From: Dactylonectria macrodidyma
Taxonomy: Eukaryota > Ascomycota > Sordariomycetes > Hypocreales > Nectriaceae
Assembly: GCA_020744425.1 (NCBI GenBank)
Contig: JAGMUV010000015.1
Coordinates: 868,001 to 932,000, forward strand
Reading direction: 5' to 3'
DNA length: 64,000 bases
The notes under the pieces are model-generated. The model was not told the DNA's origin and made no database searches. It saw nothing but the letters and a program-made list of their open reading frames with translations. This document shows positions 12,201 to 22,449 of the stretch, one piece after another. A program made the translations under genes and the position numbers. The stretch's first letter is position 1; every line of letters starts with the position of its first letter.

Positions 12201-12560
12201 CATCATTTCGTTTCCAAACTTCGTTCGATTAAACTTGGTAGATATAGAAATAGAGATGAAGCCGAAGACTTTGACCGTTATCTCAACGATGTGCCTGTCT
12301 CAACGAAACGTCTATTAGATCTCGGCGCAGACAGACACAAAAGGGACAAGGGTGGAAAGAGCGCCATTGATCTACTTCGACCCGCTCTAAGTCGCGACCA
12401 AAGATCCACACGCTTTTGCGACGAACAAAGTGCCAAATATAGACTGGTGGTGGAGGAAACTGTCACCATTCTCGAGTGTTACGCGTCAGCACCCATTTGT
12501 CCAATAAACTCGGTCGGTGGAACTGGGGAAAATGGGGGCATGAGGGCCAATTCGGCATGA
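9205..12560 (+). CDS. STAND/NLR protein: N-terminal helical domain, NACHT, ankyrin repeats
   Basis: Exons 9205-9611 and 9665-12560 (53-nt intron GTGAGT...CACAAG) give 1100 residues. Residues 1-135 form a helical N-terminal domain of the type found on fungal NACHT proteins (SesA/Helo-like; exact class not certain). The NACHT domain has Walker A APPGTGKT at about 214-221, Walker B CIVDALDEC at about 319-327, and a downstream CLSRR sensor-like strand. A winged-helix-like region follows (LRVPELCEAIDL, FLHQSAKDYF). From about 700 to the end there are degenerate ankyrin repeats, such as FTPLHLAYRYKHEDIAKLLL and KRLLDLGADRHKRDKGG. The protein is predicted to be a cytosolic sensor in heterokaryon incompatibility or innate immunity, as for the family. 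A three-unit 7-residue repeat interrupts the ankyrin region. The kinase gene downstream is convergent. Confidence 0.9.
9612..9664 (+). other. NLR intron
   Basis: GTGAGT donor with CACAAG acceptor is the choice that keeps frame (VENL joined to NQQRKIR). The nearer TAACAG acceptor ends in a different phase and would stop translation. Confidence 0.65.
11925..11987 (+). repeat. 21-bp tandem repeat, three units, inside the NLR coding region
   Basis: Units at 11925-11945, 11946-11966 and 11967-11987 begin TCTCGACCCG and encode SRPVTYP, SRPAKYH and SRPAKCH. Units 2 and 3 differ by one base, so the expansion is young relative to the surrounding gene. Confidence 0.9.
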
Positions 12561-12897
12561 TTTGAACTTCACTGTCTACTCTAGATATAGATCCGATTCG
12601 GCATTAGCTTGCTATCAGGAAAATACGTAGGCTAAAAAGAAGGTTAATGAGACATCAGAGTTGTTCAGTTTCGGGCTAAGACTCTCCATACACTCCTATT
12701 AAGAGGCCAAGAACTTCTCTGGCCGCGCAGATGATTCCGCTCAACGTTGCTTTCCAGAAGGGACTGGAGGATGTGATTATGATCATGACATTACGAATTT
12801 CTATTTCTTTGACACGGCCGGCTTGTAGCATGTGGATGATTGTTGCAGTATCTCCTCATACGAGCCGGCCGTCCTAGTTCCAGTAATGCAAGAATAT
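12561..12897. other. Convergent 3' flanks of NLR and kinase
   Basis: No gene seen. It should hold both polyadenylation regions. Confidence 0.6.
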
Positions 12898-14335
12898 CTA
12901 CAGGGCAAACCACTCGTGGTCCAAGGCTGCTGCTGCACTGATGCGATCTCCTGGGGTATACCTCAACAGTTTCCCAAGAAGATCTGAAAATACATCCATC
13001 TCCTTCTGAGGAATATCCCGGTGGATATTTTCCGACAAGTACCACAGCCCAGGGCGAAGTTTCTCCGTCAGTGATCGTGCGCCTTGCGCAACAGATGGAT
13101 GGATGATACGCGTGATGCCATCAGCTGGCGGTGGAGGCTCCGCCACTGTGGGAATGGCACGGCCTTGTTCGTCCAATTCATCTTTCCAGAACGTTTTTCG
13201 TGTTTCCCAGGTCGTAGACCACCAAGGTTCCGGTAGCTTCCCGAGAATCTGAACCATCAAATCAAGGTAGTCTTCGTCGTCATTGTCGAAAGGGCAGAAC
13301 AATTTCCTCCCCGTCCGGATCTCAAAGAGCGTGCAGCCCAAAGCCCAAAGATCGGTCCCAAATCCCATGCTATTATCGAGCATCAGTTCCGGAGAGCGAT
13401 AAGGGCCGGGAATGCCGAGGTATTCTGGGGTATTAGCGACTTCAAATGACTGGCCAAAGTCAATGAGGCACGACTGCTCGCTGATATACTCTTTTGCGAC
13501 ATGTTCCCACTCGACGGGATAGACGAGATACTGTGGCGCTGTTGGCTCAGCATGCCCCATTACAGGGCCGTCAAAGATCGGGTTTTGAGTTGGAGCGCCC
13601 AGAATTTGTAATACCTCACCCTCTGTCAAGCCGTCAAAACCACGGGTGTGGTGAAGAGCATTATTTGGGGTAATATCTATGTGTTTAGATTAGCATTCGG
13701 CCATCACCGACTATCGGTAAGAAGCCTCGCGGGCATCATGATGACGTACCACCATGGCATATTCCCTGATCGTGAAGGAGGCTGATGGCCTTGACAATCC
13801 TGTGGCTGATATTTCGCAAAGACTTGTCGGGGTCGCCAGTGGCTTGGAAAAGGCCAAGGGAAACTTTGGGTCCGAGAAGGGGGTAAACAAAACACGCGTG
13901 ATGTCCGTTCGGGCCATCAATCGTGAATTGGTCAAGTGGTAGGCAAATTGGATCCGCGGCATCATCTTGTTCCCGTCGCTTGATAAGCCAATCTTTGAAC
14001 TGATTGATGCGGGTTTCGGGGTAGTCGGATTCCGATGCCTCGGCCATGAGAATTTTCAAGGCAACATAAGTAGTTGTCTCGCGAGCTTCAAGATCTCGAC
14101 AGAGCCACACATTTGAGAAGCCACCATTCCCCAGCTTGTGGATGACACGGTACCGACCATTTTGGACATCATGAAGGTGGATTGGATGGTGGCCGCCGGG
14201 CTCGTAGTCGTAGAGATGCTCCAGTCGGAACGGAGCGAGCTTCAGACGCAACTTGCTGGGCTGGGCGGCGGCTTTGTTTCCTTGTTCGCTGGGCACAGAG
14301 CGAGGTGAAGTCGGCGGGGATGAATCGGGAGCCAT
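12898..14335 (-). CDS. SRPK-like serine/threonine protein kinase with altered catalytic loop
   Basis: Exons 14335-13750 and 13676-12898 give 454 residues. The entry EPGGHHPIHLHD followed by NGRYRVIHKLGNGGFSNVW is the N-terminal signature of fungal SRPK-like kinases. The VALK lysine, DFG (about 268-270) and SPE (about 291-293) are present. A long insert of about 65 residues sits between the catalytic loop and DFG, matching the spacer of this group. The 73-nt intron interrupts the catalytic loop, and splicing gives CHGDITPNN: the catalytic Asp and Asn are kept, but the usual HRD Arg is Gly and the LKPEN Lys is Thr. Activity may therefore be reduced. The gene converges on the NLR. Its 5' end is duplicated as a pseudogene near 19.65-19.97 kb. 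Substrate unknown. Confidence 0.88.
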
Positions 14336-14799
14336 CTTGTTTTCGTGTGGCCAAGTGGAGCTCTTCTAGAATGCAGTGCTGAACGCGATGGCGCTTAGTC
14401 TTGCGAGGTCTGACTGGAAATGAGACGAGGATATTTTAAGAAAGGACGGGAGAGTCTTTGCTCTTGAGACTTGCAACAGCGTGCACACCTCGTTGCAGAA
14501 TGAAGATGTCAACATAGAGACGGTGCAGCAGAAACTCGTAGGAACCAAGTGCATGATGAGCACAGGCCTCTGTTTCTTCGTCTGTTTCTTGGTGCCAGAC
14601 AAGCAATAGGCGACAGATGTTGAAGGCGGGTTTACCATCCGACAGGCAAATGAGGCTGACAAGCTCAGGGCCGAAATCCATCTGGCGATATTGGGAGATA
14701 ACGTGACCGCGCAGCTCACGTGCAGAAACAACAAAATTCGGCTACCTAGTAGAATGAAACTAACATAACATGGGTCAAATACAGTTATCTGTTGAAAGA
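14336..14799. other. Kinase upstream region with one candidate small frame
   Basis: Holds the kinase promoter/leader and an 81-codon minus frame (14436-14681) described separately. Bases 14336-14530 have a diverged copy at about 19836-19966. Confidence 0.5.
14436..14681 (-). CDS. Candidate small protein or upstream exon, unknown
   Basis: An 81-codon frame beginning MDFGPELVSL. Its segment LLHRLYVDIFIL is matched in the decayed duplicate (19921-19980, minus) by LLHHLDVDVFIL, and several differences are conservative. That hints at coding constraint before the second copy decayed, either as a separate small gene or as an extra 5' exon of the kinase. No domain recognised; it may be chance. Confidence 0.25.
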   Translation of the reverse strand: MDFGPELVSLICLSDGKPAFNICRLLLVWHQETDEETEACAHHALGSYEFLLHRLYVDIFILQRGVHAVASLKSKDSPVLS

Positions 14800-16075
14800 C
14801 TATTCACCCCAAACGCTCATCTTCAGCAAAATTCTCTCCTTGTCAAATTCTTGGCCTGTGGGCCTCCCCCGCTTCACCAATGCTGGCGCAGTTATAAGCC
14901 GCACCTTGTACCCTTCCTTGGTCACCATGTCCGAGTCTCCCTCCTCCAGATCCATGGTCTTCTCGTCAAACTTGCAATCTGTGGTTTCGAGAGCGAACCA
15001 ATCAACCACCCACTCTAGTCGAGCAACCTGCTGGCTCATGATCTTGTCAAGTGCGAACGCGTCGTCGAGGATGCTTTCCAGGTGCTCGGTAATTCCCTGG
15101 CTCTCGTCTTCCAATCCAAAAAGCAGTTTTACCGAGTAATTTATGCTCTTCTTTCGGTCGGTGAGGTGCGTTTCCACCTCTGCTACTTTTGAGTGACGAG
15201 TCCCGAGTACGTCTAGGACTAGTTCGATGGTTGTTGTACTCCACATCTGAAACTCGCGTTCTGCCTCAGGTCGAGGGGGGTGCTTACCGATCGATGGTGG
15301 GCAGTTCTCTGAGATTTCTATCAGAGTACCGTCGCTGAAAGAGGCTTCATGCTGGTTTTGACTTACTTGCATTGAGAAACTTCCTGAGGTCACGGATATT
15401 CCGGCCTACATCCTTCCCGGCCCAGTCAAACTGGTCAAAAACCCGGGTACGTAGGATTTCCCATAGGAAAGCGGCGACGACTTTGGCACGCTGGGTAGGA
15501 TGTCGAAGATAGTTCTCAAATGCGGAAGATGACGGTGTTGTCTCTCTCAGGTAATTAAAATACGCAGCGTCTTTTCTCCACGATGGTGGCGTGTCGCCGT
15601 CAAAGTACTGTATGGAGAAGGTCCAGATGGCATAGCGCAGCTGCCGCGCTCGTTCAATCAGGGTGCCGTCATTCATCTGATTCGACTTTTCGTTCCTCGC
15701 CTGAAGCTCATTAAGCTCTCGTGCAGACTTCTTCCATTCTTGTGTTATGGCCTGCAGCTGTTGCTCAAGCTCGGTGATTCGTGACTGGGCTACCAGATCG
15801 ATAGAATTGGTCTCGATCTGTTTCAGGACATTCTCGCTATTGGCCTCAACATCGTCTGTCCCAGCCTGCTCTTTTCGAGGTGGAACAGGCGGGGCTTCCT
15901 CTGAGGTCTCATCTGGATTGTTCTCGAGCCATTGGGAGGCGTCTATTCTGGCTCTCCTGGACGATTGACGGCTAGGTCTGTGTTCCGTTGCTACGTTGGA
16001 GGAGCGTATCTTGTAAGACCATCTGGGGCGAGTATCGATGATTATGCGCCTGTTTGAGTTCCGGAGTCGAGGCAT
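14800..16075 (-). CDS. Coiled-coil protein of unknown function
   Basis: Exons 16075-15367 and 15308-14800 (58-nt intron, GTAAGT donor) give 405 residues. I chose the ATG at 16075 (MPRLRNSNRR). Residues up to about 90 are basic then proline/acidic-rich (EEAPPVPPRKE). Residues about 100-145 form a predicted coiled coil (ITELEQQLQAITQEWKK). After that comes a helical domain with YAIWTFSIQYF and AFLWEILRTRVFDQFDWAG. The C-terminal part is helical and acidic and includes a WVVDWFALETTDCKFDEKTM segment. No enzyme motif and no membrane segment are visible. It lies between the SRPK-like kinase and the divergent Hsp70-family gene, sharing a 1.1-kb promoter region with the latter. I do not recognise a named family. 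Confidence 0.75.
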
Positions 16076-17187
16076 CGCGCAAAGTGAAAGGAGAAGGGAA
16101 ACACTGAAGATCAATTAGCCATGGACAGATTCCTAGGGCCCTGGATGGAAAACATAGGAGGCTGATAGGTGATAGCTTTACCTCGGGAATCTTGGACATG
16201 TCACAGGCAAACACTCACCACCAGCGGGTCAATGCATGGGGGATGAGTCACAGGGACATTTTCAAATCGGGGACAAGGCGCAGAAGAGGTCAACTGATGG
16301 CCTAGCTTTGTACGTGAAATCTGAAACCAGGCTGTACGAAAATAACGGCCAGCGATGAGTTCACATTCGTATTGACGCAGTTACCCCTCCCAAACAGCGC
16401 ACCTGACTGCAAGCCATCGGACTTATCACACTCAATAGCTCAGCCACAAGGACTCAGTTGCCACCTACTTTCAAGCCTCGGCGCCTAGACTTTCACATGA
16501 GCCAATTGCATCACGCTTCAGGCGCCTCATCAGGCTGAGATGAAAGCCTCAACAACGGGGTCAAAGAACGCTGCCTGCCGCATCAAGCTTAGATATGCCG
16601 CGGCAAGCTTTCAGAGGATGCCGTATTGCTGATGGCTTCAAGCTGAGATATAAGCCTCGACAAGGCGCCTAATAGATACTGCCTACATTGTCAGCCTCTT
16701 CTCCTTTCGTGCGCTTTCAGGTAGCCTCTCTTGGAATGTGCAGAGAAGGCACTTCCGCACACATTCTTAATCACATTGCATACGAATGCATCAATGATGG
16801 ACCAGCTAGTTCCGTGTTGATGTTGGCATGGCCAAAGACGAACTCCTAAACTGCCGGCTTGGGTCTCAGCCTCGTGGCTGCGGACTACACTGTTTGGCTT
16901 GAACAAGTTTCTCCTTGTGGCTAGCTGAGTCTTCGCTTAGCGATAGCCTGTGATTCCTTTGCATAAAGCGGGCCGAGACCCTTGATGGGCAAGTCGGCCT
17001 GGAGAGGCATCTTTAAATCTCTGTTCTGGTTGGTCGCCTGATTTCAATGCCAAGGTTTCGTTGTAGCACCATTTAAGTTGCATCTCTTCCTCTCGAGCAC
17101 TATCCACTCTCACTTGGTGCACAAGACAGCGGCCTGGCCCCATAGTATTCTGGCCTCCATTATTCATTTGCTCTGCATCATTCGATC
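16076..17187. promoter_or_regulatory. Divergent promoter region with degenerate repeats
   Basis: 1.1 kb between the coiled-coil gene (minus) and the Hsp70-family gene (plus). Related short modules recur at 16472-16490, 16534-16583 and 16642-16692 (GCTGAGATRWAAGCCTC and AAGCCTC...GGCGCCTA). No frame is credible. I see no clear heat-shock-element array. Confidence 0.4.
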
Positions 17188-19422
17188 ATGATGGGGAGAG
17201 GCAAGAATAATCTGTCAGGGCGTCGTTGGAACCGCCCAACAGAAGCGGGCAATGACACGTTGGTCATCGGCATTGACTTTGGAACCACGTAAGTGCTAAG
17301 GACAGAATGAATCGTTCCAGAAGCTAAAGAATGTCACTTCAGATACTGTGGTGTTGCATGGGCCACAGCAGCAGATTTTGACAGGGAAAAGGTCAACTTC
17401 ATCACGAGCTGGCCGGGCACTGGCCGTGATGAGGGTAAAGCGCCAACTGAGCTCTACTACGAGGAAGGCCAAATCTCATGGGGGTTTGACATTCCCACTG
17501 ACGTGGAGCCTATTCGCTGGTTCAAGCTTCTGCTATTGAAGGATGAGGATCTGGTCCCGGAGGTCCGCGAATCCGAATTCCTGCTCCGCTCCCGTAAGGC
17601 GCTCAGGAAGCTTGGAAAAAGTCCTGTCGATGTCATCGCCGACTACCTCCGCATCTTGTGGAGCCATATTCAGGACACGATTACCAAGTCTCGCGGTAAG
17701 GCCGTAGTCAATGCATTGACGTTCCACGTCGTTCTCACCGTTCCGGCTATCTGGAAGGAGTATGCCCGTCAAGACATGGAGAAGGCTGCAAAGCAGGCTG
17801 GGATCTTGGAAAGCCGGTTTGCTGGAATGACCCAGTTGACCTTTGCACCTGAGCCCGAAGCAGCTGCTTTATCGACCCTCTTTGAACGCGGCGGCGAGTC
17901 GAACGCAGGAGACGTATACATCATTTGTGACGCGGGTGGTGGGACAGTTGTATGTCATGGATCCCATGGATGCTGAGGTGTTCACTGACACGTCGTCAAC
18001 AGGACTTGATTACCTACGCGATTGAGTCTGTCGAACCAATTCGTATGCGCGAGGCAGTGGAAGGCACAGGTATTCACCAGCCCTGACTCAATTGATGTGT
18101 ACGGAGCACCAGCTAATATCTTCACGTTCGTCAGGCGGCCTCTGCGGCGGCATATTTATCGACGAAGCTTTCCAAGAGCTGTGCCAGAACCGCCTCGGAA
18201 GACGATGGGATCACTTGAGCCAAGCAGGTATCAAAGATATCATGAAAGGCGAGTGGGAACGCTCTATCAAGCCGCAGTTCACCCCCGAGAATAAGCAAAA
18301 GGAGTACATCGTCGCAGTTCCCGCAGAAGCATTCGGCGGCAAAGGCTTAGATGATATCAAGAAGGAACCGCTCATCAAGAAGGGACGTATTCACTTCAAA
18401 GGGTTCGTATCTCTCGCATAGCGCAATTTAACTTGGGTTTGTGATCAACTTACTTTTGTTTAGATCTCATCTGCAGGACGCCTTCACAGGGGTATTCTCC
18501 CAGATCCTTGACCTTATCAAGGCCCAGAGAAAGAAGACCATCGACCAAGGCCTACAAGTTACAGTATGTTCAACATCATTTTCGGATACCTTATAGCGGA
18601 ACCTAAAGCTGATGTGACACAGGGAATCATCCTCGTTGGAGGATTGGGTGGGAGCCCCTACCTCTATAAATATCTTTGCGACGAGATGGCCGACGCCAAC
18701 ATTAACGTCTTACAATCGGGGGGCATTGGACCGTGAGTATCCCATCGAAGCTAGAATGATCTTACTCACATGTAGTCAGGCGAACCGCAATTTGCCACGG
18801 GGCGGTCTTCAAAGGTTTCTTGGAAAGTGGAAACAGCGAGGCGACTAGAACTGGCGAGAATCTGGCCGCCAAGCTCATTCAGGTGACCTCTACCATTTCC
18901 AGGGCAAGCTTTGGTGTCTGCTTCAGCTCATTGTTCCGGAAAGGAGAGCACCTGGAGGAGGACAAGTACTGGGACGCTGATTGGGACGAGTATAAAGCGG
19001 GTAACCAGATGGAGTGGTATATCAGGAAGGTGAGTTGTGACACCCCCCGTCTTCTTGCGGAGACATTGTTGACAGGAGTCTAGGGAGAATGTGTCTCAAA
19101 CAAGGACCCAGTCGGTCACCGGTATGCCAGAGTCTTTTCTAAGAAATGGGACGGGCGCTACACGGAGACGATTTACCAGTGCGAGGATCTTGAGCCTCCA
19201 ACGCGAAGGACCACATCGGTGACCAAGATCGGGCAGTTTGAGTGCGCCGTTCTTGACGAGTGCGACCCAGGCCCAGACCTTGAAGACCACAAGACAAGTG
19301 ACGGTATGAAGCAGAAGCTCAGCTACAGTGTGGAGATGATCCCTACGGGTGCCACTGTCGACTTTGCGGTTATCTGTAATGGGACGAGGCTAGGAAACAC
19401 TAGCTTGAAGGTTTGCTCCTAG
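17188..19422 (+). CDS. Hsp70-family (actin-like ATPase fold) protein, divergent fungal type
   Basis: Exons 17188-17288, 17343-17949, 18003-18069, 18135-18402, 18464-18563, 18623-18732, 18780-19029 and 19084-19422 total 1842 nt, giving 613 residues. Phosphate-1 motif GIDFGTTYCGVAWA starts near residue 28 across intron 1. FHVVLTVPAIW, EPEAAAL and the phosphate-2 motif CDAGGGTVDLITY (across intron 2) follow. The adenosine motif is GIILVGGLGGSPYLY. The C-terminus (about 420-613) is not a canonical substrate-binding domain and the protein lacks an EEVD tail. This places it with the expanded fungal Hsp70-like proteins related to the HSPA12 branch rather than with housekeeping chaperones. It probably acts in the cytosol as a nucleotide-dependent switch or chaperone. 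Its setting next to a kinase and an NLR is suggestive of a stress or immune role, but that is inference. Confidence 0.88.
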
Positions 19423-19639
19423 CATGAGCCGTTGTGTTAAACCAAGCCTGAGGAAGCGGTGAATAAGGTTGAGGTATCGATATGGCGGCTATTTATTACT
19501 GCGTTTTGTACGGATATGGCTATTACGATTGCGCGCAATCTTTCCGCGCGATCTCAATTCGGCTTTGGAGTCAACGACGAACCGCTGGTATTTCCGCTAT
19601 TCTGCCTCGCCCCCTGGTTTCATTGCGATCGCTTTCTCC

Positions 19640-19966
19640 GATGGCATCTTCAGGGTGAATTGAATGGTGGTCATCGGCCTTATAGTCATAGAGATGCTGC
19701 GATCGGTACGGGTCGAGTCCCAGGCGCAAGTGGCTAGGTTTATTCGAGAAATGGCTTTATATCCTGCAGAGCGAAGTGAAGTCAGTATGGATGAATCTGA
19801 ATCAGTCGGCATTGTGTTTCAACATGGGCAAGTGGGGTTCTTCTAGGACACATTTCTGGACGCAATGGTGCTTCTTCTTACGAAATGCGAATGAAAATGA
19901 GTAGGATGTTCTGAGAACGCATCTCGAGCTAGAATGAAGACGTCAACATCAAGGTGGTGCAGTAGT
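19640..19966 (-). pseudogene. Decayed duplicate of the SRPK-like kinase 5' end
   Basis: This stretch aligns in the same orientation with 14170-14530, covering the first codons and upstream region of the kinase. Shared phrases include TAGAGATGCT, GATGAATC, GGCAAGTGG-like, CTTCTAG, and AGAATGAAGAYGTCAACAT followed by GGTGCAG. Many substitutions and small indels destroy the reading frame, and no kinase catalytic motifs follow. It is a direct-orientation copy about 5.4 kb from its source, on the far side of the coiled-coil and Hsp70 genes. Confidence 0.75.
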
Positions 19967-21864
19967 CACTTTTGGGGGCTGAATGGACATTGGGTCATTG
20001 GCTTCGCATTCAAGCCCGGGGACGAATCCCCTTCATACGACTTGAGCTGATGAAAGGAATAGTAGAAGATCATATAAATATCAATCCAATACCTACTTGA
20101 TACAGTTCAACGTTTGGTAAGCTCCACTTGAAGCAGACCGCGAGATTCTCCCTTTGAGTGCCAGAATGCTGACCGGAGATAGAGGAAGTGAGGGACTTCT
20201 GACGGTTTGACAGGCACCAAATTGTGAGTTAGAAGTATGCTTCTATTGGGGTATCTGCTAGCTTTAAAATGTACCTGCCCAATTGTGATTGGTCTACGGG
20301 ATAACAACACTGAAGAGTAATAGTGCTGAGAAGATGATGGCGGCAAAACCGCCCAGGAAACGGCCAACGTCAGCGGGCACTCTTGGATCCGTTTGAGAAA
20401 ATCGAGATAAGGCCGCTGACCGACTCGCTTATTTGAGCGATGCGTAATCATCTCCAAGTTTGGCACATTTGCGAGATAACGTCTTCATCTTCGTCCCAGG
20501 CAGCGTTGGGCAAAACAGGCAAAGGTGCAGAAACAAGGCAAAAATGCAGTCAAATCATAAATACGAAAGGCCACTCCATTGGGCATTTTTGTGACATGAA
20601 AATGTGTTGTTAGCTGTACTGATTTTCTCTCCACGAATCACGAATGCTGTTCGCAACCAATACTAGCATGCACTTGCATATCTTGGTCTCGGCACGTAAG
20701 TCACGGTCACATTCGACACGCCAAGTATGGCGATAATATTGCGAAAGCTCGGATCAGTACTGTAGGACTTTCGGTCAGTCGGGATGGGCGGTCAGCTGCG
20801 ACTCTGTGAGACATCGCGTTGGAGTTGCATGGGGGCTGAGCAGCGGGATTTTGGCTCCGAGACAAGCGTATTTACTGCGTCGGAAGGCGGATTAAAGACG
20901 ACACTTGGGTTCAGGAACAAGTCTGCTTGCGTCTCTAATTCCCAAAGTGAACATCGAGTTCCAACATTTGAAACTAGAAACCGAGTTTTCCTTGGTGAAT
21001 ATCCAAGCCTCCACCAAGATGCTCAGCCCACGAGCGGAAGATGCCGCTACGAACAATGTGCTTCACTTTTCGGACGTGGCACTTTTCGTGGCGGAACCAT
21101 AAGGCTCTCTCCGTCTCCGCCTCGTCACATTAAGGTCCAACGTTAAGATGTAGACTAGTGTCTGGTTGGCAGGCTCAAAATGGCTTGCCTAAGCGTGTCC
21201 GGCTACACCAATCACGCGAACTCACCATCCCCAGCCACCACCAGCTGAAGGAGCTAAGCAAGCAAGCAAAGCTACGGTGAGGGAGCTCGTGATGGCTTAA
21301 AGAGCAAGCGGGTGCTGACTATGGCTCGTTAGCTGGGATTTTCAGAGCGGCCGCTCTCAGCTGTGCGACGCCTCGAAGCCTCAAGCGGACTAGCCCGCGT
21401 CTACTAAAAGAGCGCAAGGGAGAGCCAAATGCCCGGGCGAAAGCCTCAACACTTTTCGAGTCTAGACTGGGAACCAGATGACGCCCCCTTCGTGCCATTG
21501 GACGCCTTAACACATAGAATTCCTCCCCCGCACAGCACGTTTTTGCTGCGCATTTTTTGAAGCTGGGCTGTGCTTGGTGTTGGACTTGAGGGATGATGCT
21601 ATTTTCAGGGCCTGGGCTGCTCCGGGGGCGTCAGCACCGAGTTAGGGCTGAGCGACGCCTCTTTTTTTTTCGCTGCCGTCTAGACGGTGCTGATTTTCTT
21701 ACGTTGGCTGATGGCTGATGGTGTATATAACTAGACGAGAGTCTGTTGCTCTTGAGGGGGTTTTTGGTCATCAGCACCACTCTTCATCAATCACTTTGAG
21801 TGTTGACATCCCATTTCCACTTACAACTCTCGCTTCCATATACACATCTCTCTCTCCATTCGAC
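19967..21864. other. Intergenic, no gene supported
   Basis: About 1.9 kb. Frames at 20107-20466 (minus), 20784-21146 and 20905-21102 (plus) lack recognisable domains or good starts. The part before 21865 is the promoter of the secreted-protein gene. Confidence 0.5.
21724..21730 (+). promoter_or_regulatory. TATA box of the But2-domain gene
   Basis: TATATAA lies 135 bp before the ATG at 21865, leaving space for a roughly 100-nt pyrimidine-rich leader (CATCTCTCTCTCC). Confidence 0.5.
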
Positions 21865-22449
21865 ATGTTGTTCCAATCTATCCTTGCCACGGTCATCGCC
21901 GCCGTCTCTGTCCTCGGCGCTCCTCTCGAAGACCATGCCGTCGAAGGGCGCTCCATCGAGCCACGCGCCCCCAAGTTCTTCACGCCCACAGTCTGGTCCT
22001 ACAACGTGCGCAACGGCGCCATCTCAAGCACGACCCGCGGCGTCGTGTCCAAGTACGACTCCAACAACGGCAACGACATCACGGCCCTCCTGACCTTCAA
22101 ATACCCCGCCGCCGCTGTCGGCAAGCAGTGCCAGTTCGTCTTCTATCTCAACCACGGCGGAAACCTACACGGCAGCGGCAAGCTCGACTTCTACAGCAGC
22201 AACTCGCCGGCGCCCGGCCCCACTTCCGGTTGGGGTCCCGGAAACCAACGCAACCAGCACCTCGGTCGCCTATCTGTCGTCCGCGGCGCCGATGCTACAT
22301 GGGATGCTACCTACTTCTCCTACCTGACCAAGAAGACGCCATGCAAGGCTGCCGGCACTGTCGAGGCTTTTGAGCTTGTGGGTGTTTATGACAACGACTT
22401 TGTGTCTTGGAACCCCTCGGTCGCTGGTCCCAGAATCGTATGGACCTAA
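21865..22449 (+). CDS. Secreted But2 C-terminal-domain protein
   Basis: Residue 1 is the ATG at 21865. The frame is open further upstream, but only this start gives a signal peptide (MLFQSILATVIAAVSVLG, cut near residue 18). A short propeptide-like segment follows, then the domain from about residue 35 to 194: WSYNVRNGAI, ITALLTFKYP, CQFVFYLNHGG, GSGKLDFYSS and a C-terminal FELVGVYDNDFVSWNP. This is the pattern of the ubiquitin 3 binding protein But2 C-terminal domain (PF09792), found in many small secreted ascomycete proteins. The name comes from a yeast homologue; in secreted proteins the function is unknown. Length 194. It stands alone with a strong-looking TATA promoter, which suggests inducible expression. 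Cell-wall or extracellular location is inferred. Confidence 0.82.
   Translation: MLFQSILATVIAAVSVLGAPLEDHAVEGRSIEPRAPKFFTPTVWSYNVRNGAISSTTRGVVSKYDSNNGNDITALLTFKYPAAAVGKQCQFVFYLNHGGNLHGSGKLDFYSSNSPAPGPTSGWGPGNQRNQHLGRLSVVRGADATWDATYFSYLTKKTPCKAAGTVEAFELVGVYDNDFVSWNPSVAGPRIVWT

Noticed and set aside
12791..13045. Second frame over the kinase 3' end
   Set aside because: Overlaps the kinase C-lobe coding sequence in another frame.
20784..21146. Overlapping frames of 120 and 65 codons
   Set aside because: Parts look protein-like (VNIEFQHLKLETEFSL), but there is no start context, splice support or known family.
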